From assembly GCA_964246015.1 (NCBI GenBank), contig CAXTPG010000038.1, forward strand, positions 1-37,809: a DNA stretch of 37,809 nt. The letters run 5' to 3'. The translations under genes were made by a program, and so were the position numbers. Shown one piece after another: positions 7,959 through 16,376 of the stretch. Each line of letters begins with the position of its first letter. Position 1 is the stretch's first letter. The notes under the pieces are model-generated. The model worked only from the letters and a program-made list of their open reading frames with translations. It did no database searches and had not been told where the DNA came from. This DNA is from JBBROS01 sp964246015 (lineage in GTDB: Bacteria; Pseudomonadota; Alphaproteobacteria; Acetobacterales; Acetobacteraceae).

Positions 7959-9299
7959 CTAGTCCTCGGCGAGCGTCTCGCGCAGGGTGCGGGTGCGGTA
8001 GCCCGTCCGGAACCGCCCGCGGCGTTGCAGTTCCGGCACCAGCAGATCGACGATGGCCACCAGGTCGGCCGGCAGCGCGACCGTGTGGCCCAGCATGAAC
8101 CCGCCGCGGCTTCCCGTGGCCTCGAACGCGGCTTCGAGGTGATCCGCCATCTGGGCGGCGGTGCCGGCGACGGTCTTGTCATAGCCGGTGGCGCTGCGGG
8201 CGCCGCGTTCCAGGAACTCGTCGCGCGTGATCTCGGTCTCGCGGCCCAGCTCCGTCGCCAGCTCGTGCACGAAGCCGGCCGGGGAGGCCTGGGCCGCGAT
8301 GATGGCGTCGTGCAGCTCGGCGATGGTGAAGCGGTTGGGCAAGGTCGAGAGGTCGTAGCCGATGTTGTAGGAGAGGTAGGCGCCGATGGCCTCGGGCGGG
8401 ATGGCGGTCAGCAGGCGTTCGCGCCGGGCGTGGGCCTCGGCCTCGGTTTCCGCGACGACGATGGGGGTTTGCCAGAGGATGCCGACGGCGGCCGGGTCGC
8501 GGCCGATGGCGATCAGGGCCTGGTCGAGGGCGGCGCGCTGCTTGACCTGCAGCGGCAACGCCATGTCGGCGCCGAAGACGTGGTCGGCCACGTGGGCGGA
8601 GGCGCGGATGCCGCGGGGGGAGCCGCCGGCCTGGATGAGGACGGGGCGGCCCTGGGGCGAGGGCGGGGTATTGAGCGGGCCCTCGACCTTGAAGAAGCGG
8701 CCCTCGTGGCGCATCGCGTGGACCTTCGCGGGGTCGCCGACGCGGCCGGTGTCGCGGTCCCACAGCATGGCGTCGGGCTCGGTCGCGTCCCACAGCTTGC
8801 GGCAGACGTCGGTGAACTCCTCCATGCGGTCGTAGCGGGCCTCGTGCTCCATCAACTGGTCGAAGCCGAAGTTGCGGGCGTCGGCGGGGCGGGTGGAGGT
8901 GACGAGGTTCATGGCGATGCGCCCGCCGGTGACGTGGTCGAGCGAGTTCATCAGCCGGGCGGTGTAGTAGGGGTGCATGAAGGTGGAGGAGTACGTGAGG
9001 CCGAAGCCCAGGTGCTTCGTGACGCGCGACATGGCGACCATGATGGGTTGCAGGTCCTGGCGCGGCCAGGAGACGCCCCACTCGATCGCGGCGTCGCGGG
9101 CGTTGCGCCAGGTGTCCGGGACCCCGGTGCCGTCGCCGGAGAAGACGAAGTCGAGGCAGCCGCGCTCGGCGATGCGGGCGACCTCCTCGTACATCGCCAC
9201 GTCGGGGAAGGTGTGGCGTTCCCACGAGCCGGGCATGCGCCAGCGCCCGCCCATGTGGTTGTAGGAGACGTCGAAGCCGAGGTGGATCGTCTTGGGCAC
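7959..9299 (-). CDS. LLM-class flavin-dependent monooxygenase, NtaA/SnaA/DszA type
   Basis: Predicted FMN-dependent, two-component monooxygenase of the bacterial-luciferase superfamily. The NtaA/SnaA/DszA branch is suggested by the N-terminal GFDVSYNHMGGRWRMPGSW, HPYYTARLMNSLDHVTGGR and the QAGGSPRGI region. Such enzymes take reduced FMN from a separate reductase, not encoded here, and oxygenate compounds such as aminopolycarboxylates, sulfones or N-heterocycles. I chose the GTG at 9299 (446 aa) because an AAGGA lies 7 nt upstream (9307-9311) and homology starts there. A longer start at 9377 would run into the divergent gene. It shares a 76-bp intergenic region with the oxygenase-transport operon, so it is probably part of the same pathway. 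Substrate unknown. Confidence 0.9.
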   Translation of the reverse strand: MPKTIHLGFDVSYNHMGGRWRMPGSWERHTFPDVAMYEEVARIAERGCLDFVFSGDGTGVPDTWRNARDAAIEWGVSWPRQDLQPIMVAMSRVTKHLGFGLTYSSTFMHPYYTARLMNSLDHVTGGRIAMNLVTSTRPADARNFGFDQLMEHEARYDRMEEFTDVCRKLWDATEPDAMLWDRDTGRVGDPAKVHAMRHEGRFFKVEGPLNTPPSPQGRPVLIQAGGSPRGIRASAHVADHVFGADMALPLQVKQRAALDQALIAIGRDPAAVGILWQTPIVVAETEAEAHARRERLLTAIPPEAIGAYLSYNIGYDLSTLPNRFTIAELHDAIIAAQASPAGFVHELATELGRETEITRDEFLERGARSATGYDKTVAGTAAQMADHLEAAFEATGSRGGFMLGHTVALPADLVAIVDLLVPELQRRGRFRTGYRTRTLRETLAED

Positions 9300-9375
9300 G
9301 GGGCGGTCCTTGATGAAGGATGGGCTTGCCGGATGGCATGATCGCTGCATCCTGTCCGCGTCGAAAGGGGTCTGC
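9300..9375. promoter_or_regulatory. Divergent promoter region with short AGGATG/CATCCT repeats
   Basis: This 76-bp gap must hold the promoters of both the LLM monooxygenase (leftward) and the long oxygenase-transport operon (rightward). It contains AGGATG (9317-9322), GGATG (9331-9335) and the inverted CATCCT (9348-9353), plus TGCC-ggat-GGCA. These could form an operator, but no clear -35/-10 pair is visible. No regulator gene is adjacent. Confidence 0.35.
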
Positions 9376-10173
9376 ATGGGGCGCTACCAGGACAGCAGCG
9401 ACCGGCTTGTCGCGATGCTGCAGCTTTCGGCGGCGCCGGTGGCGGTGCAGTTCCGGAGGGAGGTGCCGCTCGATGTGCCCCGGGCGGAGGCGGATCTGAA
9501 GGGGTGCATGTATCTCGACACGGCGCGGTTCGGGCGGCGCGTGTTCTATGCGGACGGGGCCAACATGGCCCCCTGCCCCGGCGGCCGGTATTATCTGGGC
9601 CAGGGGGATGCGTTCCCCAGCCTGCTCGACGGAAGTTTTCCGTCCGGCGATTTCCCGGCGCGGGGGTTGGCCGTGTTCGGCAATGCCGAGGCGGTCCGGG
9701 CGACGCTGCGGCATTACGCGATCCTGCCGGGGGGCGTGGCGCAGGCGGTGTGCTACGGGCCGCTTGACCTCGTCGCGTTCGACCCGGCGGACGGGCCGGT
9801 CGTCGTCGTCGTGTTCTGCGTCGCGAAGACGGCGATGTATCTGACGCGGGCGGCCACGTACGAGAGCGGCGGAGTGGTGCCGGGGCCGATCGGGCCGCCG
9901 ACCTGCGCCAGCGTGATGGTGCAGCCGGTGCTGGAAAATCAGGCGGTGTATACCCTGGGATGCTTCGGATTCCGCCGGTATGTGCGAATCGGGGTGGAGG
10001 AGGTCGTCGTGGGGTTGCCGCTGGGGATGCTGGGGCAGACGGTCGCGAACCTCGGCCGGTTCTATGAACGGCGGCCGGACATCGCGGCGGCGCTGCCGCT
10101 GAACGAGGCGGTGGAGGCGCCGATGCCGCTGACGGGAACGAAGCTGGCCGGACTGTACGAGACGATGAAATGA
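9376..10173 (+). CDS. DUF169-family protein, first gene of the oxygenase-transport operon
   Basis: The 265-residue protein resembles the DUF169 (COG2043-like) family, whose biochemical role is not established to my knowledge. Visible features are APVAVQF near the N-terminus, a cysteine-containing GCMYLDTARFGR, NMAPCPGGRYYLG, a GPPTCASVM segment and a C-terminal ALPLNEAVEAP. It has several conserved-looking cysteines but no signal peptide or membrane helix, so it is probably cytoplasmic. The ATG at 9376 is preceded by GGGG at 5 nt spacing. A longer frame from 9292 would overlap the divergent gene. Its stop overlaps the Rieske alpha start by 4 nt, tying it to oxygenase production. A sensor, cofactor or accessory role is speculative. 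Confidence 0.8.
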   Translation: MGRYQDSSDRLVAMLQLSAAPVAVQFRREVPLDVPRAEADLKGCMYLDTARFGRRVFYADGANMAPCPGGRYYLGQGDAFPSLLDGSFPSGDFPARGLAVFGNAEAVRATLRHYAILPGGVAQAVCYGPLDLVAFDPADGPVVVVVFCVAKTAMYLTRAATYESGGVVPGPIGPPTCASVMVQPVLENQAVYTLGCFGFRRYVRIGVEEVVVGLPLGMLGQTVANLGRFYERRPDIAAALPLNEAVEAPMPLTGTKLAGLYETMK

Positions 10174-11501
10174 GCGACGTGGAGAGCCTGGCCGGCGTCG
10201 ATCGGGCGCACCGGCGGCTGTACAGCGACCCGGCGCTGTTCGAGCTGGAGCAGGAGCGGATCTTCCGCCGGGCCTGGTTGTATGTCGCGCATGAGAGCGA
10301 ACTGCGGCAGGCCGGCGACTTCGTCGCGGCGCGCATGGCGCGGCTGCCCGTCCTGGCGACGCGGGATGCCGAGGGATCGATCAACGTGCTGGTCAACCGG
10401 TGCGGGCACCGCGGCGCGATGGTGTGCCAGGAGGAACGGGGGAATGCGCGGGCGTTCCGCTGCCCGTATCACGGATGGGCGTATCGCAACGACGGCAGCC
10501 TGCTGGGCGTGCCCAACCGGCAGACCTGGCCGGACGGGTACGATTTCACGCGGCCGGCGCTGCAACTGCCGCGGGTGCCCCGGGTCGCGACATACCGGGG
10601 GTTCGTGTTCGCGAGCTTCGCCGCGCAGGGACCGGACCTGATGAGCTATCTGGGCCCGGCCGCGACCGCGATCGACGACCTGACCGACCGGTCGCCGACC
10701 GGGGAGATTGAGCGGGCGGGCGGGACGGTGAAGTATGCGCTGAACGCCAACTGGAAGATCCCGACCGAGAACTACAACGATTTCGGGCACAACACGGCGA
10801 CGCATGAGAGCAGCTACTCGGTCGCCAAGCAGATGACGCCCGGGGACCGGCGGGACCCGATGGAAATCCGGCCGGTGGATATCATCCGGCAGAACGGGTC
10901 GCCGCCCGAGATCTTCCGCCAGGCCGGCGTCTACGCGTTCGAGAACGGGCACAGCTACAACGGGACCCACCAGACCACGGCGGGCGGCAAGGCGGGCGGC
11001 GTGATCGACGTCGAGAACGCGCCGGAGGGCAGCGCCTACCACGAATACTGGCGGCTGCTGGTGGAGCGGCACGGGCTGGAGCGCGCGCAGCAGGTGGTGC
11101 GGCGGCGGCGGCACCTGAGCGTCGTGTGGCCGACGATGGGGGTGCAGGCGTTCTTCCAGCGGGTGAGCGTCATGCACCCGGTCGCGGTGGACCGGACGGA
11201 GGTCCACATCATGACGTTCCGGCTGGTGGGCGCGCCGGACCTGCTGCTGCAGAACGCGGTGCGATACCTCACGACGGTGAACTCCCCGGGAAGCATCATC
11301 CTGCCGGACGACATCGAGGTGTTCGAGCAGGCGCAGCGGAACCTGTCGCAGGGGGGCGCGGAGTGGAGCCTGTTCCCGAACGGCCTGGGGGAGGAGACGG
11401 AGCATGACGAGGCGGGATGGCCGGGCCTGCGGGGAAACGGGTTGAGCGAGTTGACGCAGCGGAACCAGTTGAAGGCGTGGCGGAAATGGATGGCGGCGTG
11501 A
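10170..11501 (+). CDS. Rieske non-heme iron ring-hydroxylating oxygenase, alpha (catalytic) subunit
   Basis: Catalytic subunit that inserts oxygen into an aromatic or similar substrate, using electrons passed through its Rieske cluster. The 443-residue protein has the [2Fe-2S] ligands Cys78-x-His80 (NRCGHRG) and Cys98-x2-His101 (RCPYHGW). The catalytic iron site includes Asp204, His207 and His212 (NDFGHNTATH), with the third ligand probably one of the two Asp near 380. Architecture matches benzoate/phenylpropionate-type dioxygenases. It overlaps the DUF169 gene by 4 nt and is followed by the beta subunit. No ferredoxin or reductase gene is found nearby, so electrons must come from elsewhere. 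Substrate unknown. Confidence 0.93.
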   Translation: MSDVESLAGVDRAHRRLYSDPALFELEQERIFRRAWLYVAHESELRQAGDFVAARMARLPVLATRDAEGSINVLVNRCGHRGAMVCQEERGNARAFRCPYHGWAYRNDGSLLGVPNRQTWPDGYDFTRPALQLPRVPRVATYRGFVFASFAAQGPDLMSYLGPAATAIDDLTDRSPTGEIERAGGTVKYALNANWKIPTENYNDFGHNTATHESSYSVAKQMTPGDRRDPMEIRPVDIIRQNGSPPEIFRQAGVYAFENGHSYNGTHQTTAGGKAGGVIDVENAPEGSAYHEYWRLLVERHGLERAQQVVRRRRHLSVVWPTMGVQAFFQRVSVMHPVAVDRTEVHIMTFRLVGAPDLLLQNAVRYLTTVNSPGSIILPDDIEVFEQAQRNLSQGGAEWSLFPNGLGEETEHDEAGWPGLRGNGLSELTQRNQLKAWRKWMAA

Positions 11502-11968
11502 CGTTGGACGCGATGACCCTCGCGGATGCCACGGACCTGCTGTTCGAGGAAGCTCGGCTGCTGGACGAGCGGCGGTTCGAGGAATGGCTGGGTCTGTACA
11601 CTCAGGACGCCGTCTACTGGATGCCGGCACGGTGGGGGCAGCAGAGCATCACGGACGAGGTCAGCCTGTTCCACGACGACCGCATGACGCTCGAGACGCG
11701 GGTCGGGCGCCTGCTGCATCCCCGGGCCCATGCGCAGCTTCCGCCCAGCCGGACCCTGCACATGGTCACCAACATCCGGCTGGCGGGGGAGGATGAGGTC
11801 CACTCCGCGTGCCTGTTCCACGAGTTCCGCGCGCCCGACCGCACGACCTTGCCGGCGCTGGTCACGCACCGGCTGCGGCACGAGGACGGGCGGCTGCGGA
11901 TCGCGTGGAAGCGTGTCGACCTGCTCGAATGCGACCAGCCGCATCGTTCCCTGCAAATCCCGATCTAG
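11486..11968 (+). CDS. Ring-hydroxylating oxygenase beta subunit (NTF2/SnoaL-like fold)
   Basis: Small structural subunit that builds the alpha3beta3 oxygenase hexamer with the upstream alpha chain. The protein (160 aa) has the family hallmarks LFEEARLLDERRFEEWL, DAVYWMP, SLFHDDR and R-T-x-H-M-V-T-N-I. The start is uncertain: ATG at 11486, or GTG at 11498, which would give a GTGA overlap with the alpha stop like most junctions in this operon. Both are in frame and differ by four residues. Family length is 155-180 aa. It is 10 nt upstream of the binding-protein gene. Confidence 0.9.
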   Translation: MDGGVTLDAMTLADATDLLFEEARLLDERRFEEWLGLYTQDAVYWMPARWGQQSITDEVSLFHDDRMTLETRVGRLLHPRAHAQLPPSRTLHMVTNIRLAGEDEVHSACLFHEFRAPDRTTLPALVTHRLRHEDGRLRIAWKRVDLLECDQPHRSLQIPI

Positions 11969-11978
11969 GACCCCTGCC

Positions 11979-13574
11979 ATGCTCCGACGCGACCTGATGG
12001 GACTTCCGGCCGGGCTTGCCATGCTGCTCGCGAGCGGGCGGGCGCGGGCGCAGACGCGGGGAGAGACGCTGCTGCTGGCCGTCGAGGGCGGGCAGAACAG
12101 CCTCGATCCGCAGGGGCTGGGGGTGAACCAGCCGACGCTCGGGATCACCTGGAACCTGTATGACCGGCTGGTGGGCTTCGGCACCAAGGCGCTGGCGGAG
12201 GGGCCGCGGACCTACGATTTCAACACGATCGTGCCGGAGCTGGCCGAGAGCTGGCAGGCGGCGGCGGACGGCGCTTCGATCACGTTCCACCTGCGGGAGG
12301 GTGCCCTGTTCCATGACGGCGCCCCGGTGACGGCGGCGGACGTCAAATGGTCGCTGGACCGGGCCGTCGCAAACCCGGGCCCGGCGAGCCAGATGCGCGC
12401 CGGCGGGCTGGAAAAGCCGGAGCAGTTCGTCGTGCTGGACCCCCGCACCATCCGGATCGACATCCCGACGCGCAACCCGCTGGCGCTGCCCGACCTTGCC
12501 GTGATCCAGCCCAGCATCCTCAACAGCGCGCTCTGCCGCAAGAACGCGGCCGCGGACGACCCGTGGGCGCTGAACTGGGTGCGGACCAATGCGGCCGGGG
12601 GCGGCGCGTATGTGCTGGAGGCCTGGACGCCGCGGCAGGAGACCGTGCTGGTCCGCAACGACAAGTGGCGGAACGGGCGGCTGCCGGCGTTCAAGCAGAT
12701 CGTGATCCGTGAGATCCCCTCGGCCGGCAACCGCCGCGCGCTGCTGCTGCGGGGCGATGCGGACGTGGTGCCGGACCTGCCGGCGCGGGACGCGAACGAG
12801 CTGTCGCGGGACCCGAAGCTGCAGGTGCTGGGCGTGCCGATGACGAACACGTTCCACTATATCGGGATGAACACGACGAAGCCGCCGTTCGACGATGTGC
12901 GGGTGCGGCAGGCGGTGGCGTGGGCGGTGCCGTACGACAAGATCTTCGAGACGGCGCTGCATGGGCGCGGCCGGAAGCTGTATGGCGGCGGGGTCGAGCC
13001 CGAGGGGCTGGCCTGGCCGCAGGCCTTCCCGTACCGGACCGACCCGGCGCGGGCGAAGGCGCTGCTGGCCGAGGCCGGGTTGGCGCAGGGGTTCGAGACG
13101 ACGCTGTCCTACGACCTGGGGACGGCCAGCGTCGACGAACCGGTGGCGCTGTTCGTGCAGGAGGCGCTGGCGGGGATCGGGATCAAGGCGGCGATCGACA
13201 AGCGTCCGCCGGGCCAGGTGCGGGGGCTGATCGGCCGGCGGGAGCTGCCGTTCTACATCTTCCAGTTCGGGGCGTGGTTCGACAGCGTCGAATACTTCTT
13301 CTTCCTGCTGTACAACGGCGCGATGACGGCGCCGAGCAACGGCGCCGGATATGCCAACGCCGCCGTCGACGCGGCGATCGCGGCGGCGCGCAGCAGCACG
13401 GACCCGGCGGTGCAGGACACAGCCCGGCGCACGCTGATCGCGGCGGCGATGCGCGACGTGCCATATCTCCCGCTGGTGCAGCCCTATCTGAACCTGTCGA
13501 TGCAGAAGGGCATCACGGGGTTCGTGAACCAGTTCCATCGGCAGATCGACTTCCGGCCGCTGGCGCGGGGCTGA
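11979..13574 (+). CDS. ABC importer periplasmic binding protein, family 5 (DppA/OppA type)
   Basis: Periplasmic solute receptor for a Dpp/Opp-type importer. The 531-residue protein begins with LRRDLMG followed by a hydrophobic stretch ending ARA-Q, a probable Tat signal peptide. The mature part has the SBP_bac_5 pattern: NLYDRLVGFG, VPELAESWQ, FHLREGALFHDGAPVTAADVKW spread over residues 70-130, then NTTKPPFDDVRVRQAVAWAV. The ATG at 11979 has AGGA 8 nt upstream that overlaps the beta-subunit stop. The same family carries peptides, opines, nickel, glutathione and sugars, so peptide transport should not be assumed. Cotranscription with a Rieske oxygenase suggests the oxygenase substrate or a precursor. 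Confidence 0.93.
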   Translation: MLRRDLMGLPAGLAMLLASGRARAQTRGETLLLAVEGGQNSLDPQGLGVNQPTLGITWNLYDRLVGFGTKALAEGPRTYDFNTIVPELAESWQAAADGASITFHLREGALFHDGAPVTAADVKWSLDRAVANPGPASQMRAGGLEKPEQFVVLDPRTIRIDIPTRNPLALPDLAVIQPSILNSALCRKNAAADDPWALNWVRTNAAGGGAYVLEAWTPRQETVLVRNDKWRNGRLPAFKQIVIREIPSAGNRRALLLRGDADVVPDLPARDANELSRDPKLQVLGVPMTNTFHYIGMNTTKPPFDDVRVRQAVAWAVPYDKIFETALHGRGRKLYGGGVEPEGLAWPQAFPYRTDPARAKALLAEAGLAQGFETTLSYDLGTASVDEPVALFVQEALAGIGIKAAIDKRPPGQVRGLIGRRELPFYIFQFGAWFDSVEYFFFLLYNGAMTAPSNGAGYANAAVDAAIAAARSSTDPAVQDTARRTLIAAAMRDVPYLPLVQPYLNLSMQKGITGFVNQFHRQIDFRPLARG

Positions 13575-14587
13575 TGTCCGCACGGTATGTGTGGCGGCGG
13601 GTGCTGGCGGCGTTGCCGGTGCTGGCGGGGGTGGTGGTCGCGACGTTCGTGCTGACCCGGCTGCTGCCGGGGGACCCGGCCGCGTATTACGCGGGCCAGG
13701 TGGACAGCGCGCGGGCGGTGGAGGAGGTGCGGGCGCGGATGGGGCTCGATCGGCCGCTGCCGGAGCAGTTCCTGCGGTATGTCGGGGACCTGGTGCGGGG
13801 CGACCTGGGCACGTCGTTGTCGACGGGGCAGCCGGTGGCGGCGGAAATCCGGCGGCGGTTGCCGGCGTCCATCGAGCTGATGCTGGCGGGGCTGACGCTG
13901 AGCCTGGTCGTCGCGATCCCGCTGGGCGTGCTGGCGGCGACGCGGCCGGGGTCGGTGGTGGACCACCTGTGCCGGGTGCTGGCGACGGCGGGGGTGTCGC
14001 TGCCGACCTTCTTCACCGGGCTGCTGCTGGTGTGGGTGTTCTATTTCCTGCTGAACGTGGCCCCTGCCCCGGTTGGCCGGCTGCCGAGCTTCATGCGTCC
14101 GCCCCCGGCCGCGACGGGGTTCCTGCTGCTGGACTGCGCGCTGGCGGGGCAGTGGGAGAAGCTGCGGGCGGCGGGCGCGCAGATGGTGCTGCCGGCGTTG
14201 ACGGTCGCGGTGTTCACGCTGGCGCCGCTGGCGCGGATGACCCGGGCGTCGATGCTGGGCGTGCTGTCGGGGGATTTCGTGCGGCAGGCGCGGGCGAACG
14301 GCATCCCCCGGCGCGTGCTGCTGTATCGGTATGCGCTGCGGAACGCGCTGCTGCCGGTGGTGACGACGCTGGGGATGATCGCGTCGTCGCTGCTGGGGGC
14401 GAACGTGCTGGTGGAGCGGGTGTTCGCCTGGCCGGGCCTCGGGTCTTATGCGCTGGATGCGATGTCGTCGTTGGATTATGCGCCGTTGCAGGGGTTCGTT
14501 CTCGTGATGAGCGTGCTGTATGTGCTGATCAATCTGGGGTTGGACCTGCTGTACGGGGTGATCGATCCTCGGGTGCGGCTGGGGTGA
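13574..14587 (+). CDS. ABC importer permease, DppB/OppB type
   Basis: Inner-membrane permease of the Dpp/Opp-type importer. The 337-residue protein opens with the typical first helix followed by RLLPGDPA, then MGLDRPLPEQFLRYVGDLVRGDLG, about six membrane helices, and an EAA-type cytoplasmic loop near RQARANGIPRRVLLYRYALRN. It ends with the standard PLQGFVLVMSVLYVLINLGLDLLY region. Its ATG shares one base with the binding-protein stop (TGATG), indicating re-initiation. The gene order binding protein, B, C, D, F is the classic layout. Confidence 0.95.
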   Translation: MSARYVWRRVLAALPVLAGVVVATFVLTRLLPGDPAAYYAGQVDSARAVEEVRARMGLDRPLPEQFLRYVGDLVRGDLGTSLSTGQPVAAEIRRRLPASIELMLAGLTLSLVVAIPLGVLAATRPGSVVDHLCRVLATAGVSLPTFFTGLLLVWVFYFLLNVAPAPVGRLPSFMRPPPAATGFLLLDCALAGQWEKLRAAGAQMVLPALTVAVFTLAPLARMTRASMLGVLSGDFVRQARANGIPRRVLLYRYALRNALLPVVTTLGMIASSLLGANVLVERVFAWPGLGSYALDAMSSLDYAPLQGFVLVMSVLYVLINLGLDLLYGVIDPRVRLG

Positions 14588-15408
14588 TCGCCCTGCTGCG
14601 GGAGAACCGGGTCACCGCCGCGGCCTTCGGAGTGTTCTCGCTCATCGTGCTGGTCGCGCTCGTGGGGCCGTTCGCCGTGCCGTTCGACCCGATCGCCACC
14701 GACTCCGCGCATGCGTTGGAAGGCCCCACGGCGCTGCACTGGTTCGGGACCGACGAGGTCGGGCGGGACGTGTTCTCGCGCACCGTCGTGGCGGCGCGGC
14801 TCGACCTCGCGATCGCGCTGTCGGCGGTCGCGCTGTCGTTCGCGGTCGGCAGCACGGTGGGGACGGCGGCCGGGTTCACGGGCGGGCTGCTGGATGGGGC
14901 GGTGACGCGGGTCGTGGACACGCTGATGGCGTTCCCGCTGTTCCTGCTGGCGATGGCGATCGTGTCGGCGCTGGGGAACAACACCGCCAACGTCGTGTAT
15001 GCGACGGCGGTCGTGAACCTGCCCTTCTATATCCGGATGAGCCGGGCGGAGGCGGCGCGGCTGCGGTCGGCGGGCTTCATCGAGGCGGCGCGGACCGGGG
15101 GCCTGTCGGGGGTGCGGCTGCTGGCGGCGCATGTCTATCCCAACGTGCTGCCGCCCTTGGCCGTGCAGGTGTCGCTGAACCTGGGATGGGCGATCCTGAA
15201 CGCGGCCGGGTTGTCGTTCCTGGGGCTGGGCGTACGGCCGCCGACGCCGGAATGGGGGGTCATGGTCGCGGACGGGGCGGCGCTGATCGTGTCGGGCGCG
15301 TGGTGGGTCTCGGTGTTCCCGGGGCTGGCGCTGATGCTGACGGTGCTGTGCTTCAACCTGCTGGGGGACGGGTTGCGGGACCTGGCCGACCCGCGGCGGC
15401 GGACGTGA
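14584..15408 (+). CDS. ABC importer permease, DppC/OppC type
   Basis: Second permease of the Dpp/Opp-type importer, expected to pair with the DppB-type chain. The 274-residue protein has the DppC landmark HWFGTDEVGRDVFSRTV near residue 50, VVDTLMAFPLFLLA, the EAA loop around EAARTGGLSGVRLLAAHVYPN and the terminal LLGDGLRDLADPRRR. It starts with GTG overlapping the DppB-type stop by 4 nt. Only the short form of the N-terminal region is present, common in this family. Confidence 0.95.
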   Translation: MIALLRENRVTAAAFGVFSLIVLVALVGPFAVPFDPIATDSAHALEGPTALHWFGTDEVGRDVFSRTVVAARLDLAIALSAVALSFAVGSTVGTAAGFTGGLLDGAVTRVVDTLMAFPLFLLAMAIVSALGNNTANVVYATAVVNLPFYIRMSRAEAARLRSAGFIEAARTGGLSGVRLLAAHVYPNVLPPLAVQVSLNLGWAILNAAGLSFLGLGVRPPTPEWGVMVADGAALIVSGAWWVSVFPGLALMLTVLCFNLLGDGLRDLADPRRRT

Positions 15409-16376
15409 GCCTGCTCGACGTTTGCGGCCTGTCCGTCGCGTTCCGGACCCGGGCCGGCATCGTGCGGGCGGTGGAAGATGTGTCGTTCGCCATGCAGCCC
15501 GGCGAAATCCTGGGCGTGGTGGGCGAAAGCGGCTCGGGCAAGTCCGTCACCGCGCAGGCGCTGCTCCGCATCCTGGAACCGGCGGGGCGCGTGACGGCAG
15601 GGCGTGCCGCGTTCGACGGGTTGGACCTGCTGTCCTGTCCGGAGGCGGCGATGCGCCGGGTGCGGGGGCGGGCGGTGAGCATGGTGTTCCAGAACCCGCG
15701 CGCCGCGCTGAATCCCATCGTGCCGGTGGGGCGTCAACTCGCCGACGTGCTGGTCCATGCCGGCGGGCTGTCCCGCCCGCAGGCCCGTGCGCGCGCCGTC
15801 GCACTGCTGGAGGAGGTCCGCATCGCCGACGCGCCCCGCCGGGCCGCCGCCCTACCGATGGAGCTGTCGGGCGGCATGTGCCAGCGCGTGATGATGGCGA
15901 TCGCGCTGGCGGCCAGCCCGCGTCTGCTCATCGCGGACGAGCCGACGACGGGGCTGGACGTAACCACCCAGGCCGCCATCATGGCGCTGCTGTCGCGCGA
16001 GATCCGCGGCCGTGGCATGGCGCTGCTGCTGATCACCCACGACCTGGCCCTGGCCGGCGAGCACTGCGACCGCATCGCGGTGATGCACGCGGGCCACCTG
16101 GTGGAGCATGGCCCGGCCGCCGAGGTCCTGGGGGCGCCGCTGCATCCCTATACGCGGCGGCTGGTGTCGACGATGCCGCAGGGCAAGGTGGACGTCGGGG
16201 ACCTGGTGCCCATTCCCGGAGGGTTGCCGGACCTGCGGGGCGCACTGCCGCCGTGCCGGTATGCGGCGCGGTGCGAGCGGCACGCATCCGCATGCGACGA
16301 TGGCCCGCTGCCGCGCCTGGGCGACGCGCACATGGTGGCATGCCGGTTTCCCGATATGGCAGGGTCCGCGATTTGA
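15405..16376 (+). CDS. ABC importer ATPase, DppD/OppD type
   Basis: First ATPase of the Dpp/Opp-type importer. The 323-residue protein has Walker A GESGSGKS, Q-loop FQNPRAALNP, signature LSGGMCQR, Walker B LLIADEP and H-loop THDLA. The C-terminal oligopeptide-transporter extension (HPYTRRL then PCRYAARCERHASAC and VACRF) carries the four-cysteine pattern of this subfamily. The usual Q in the LSGGMxQR signature is replaced by Cys at the variable position, which should be tolerated. GTG start overlapping the DppC-type stop by 4 nt. Confidence 0.94.
   Translation: MSLLDVCGLSVAFRTRAGIVRAVEDVSFAMQPGEILGVVGESGSGKSVTAQALLRILEPAGRVTAGRAAFDGLDLLSCPEAAMRRVRGRAVSMVFQNPRAALNPIVPVGRQLADVLVHAGGLSRPQARARAVALLEEVRIADAPRRAAALPMELSGGMCQRVMMAIALAASPRLLIADEPTTGLDVTTQAAIMALLSREIRGRGMALLLITHDLALAGEHCDRIAVMHAGHLVEHGPAAEVLGAPLHPYTRRLVSTMPQGKVDVGDLVPIPGGLPDLRGALPPCRYAARCERHASACDDGPLPRLGDAHMVACRFPDMAGSAI

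Noticed and set aside
6849..9341. 830-codon plus-strand open frame opposite the rodZ-like and LLM genes
   Set aside because: Spans two genes and their intergenic region with repetitive Gly/Arg/Gln-rich content. No start signal.
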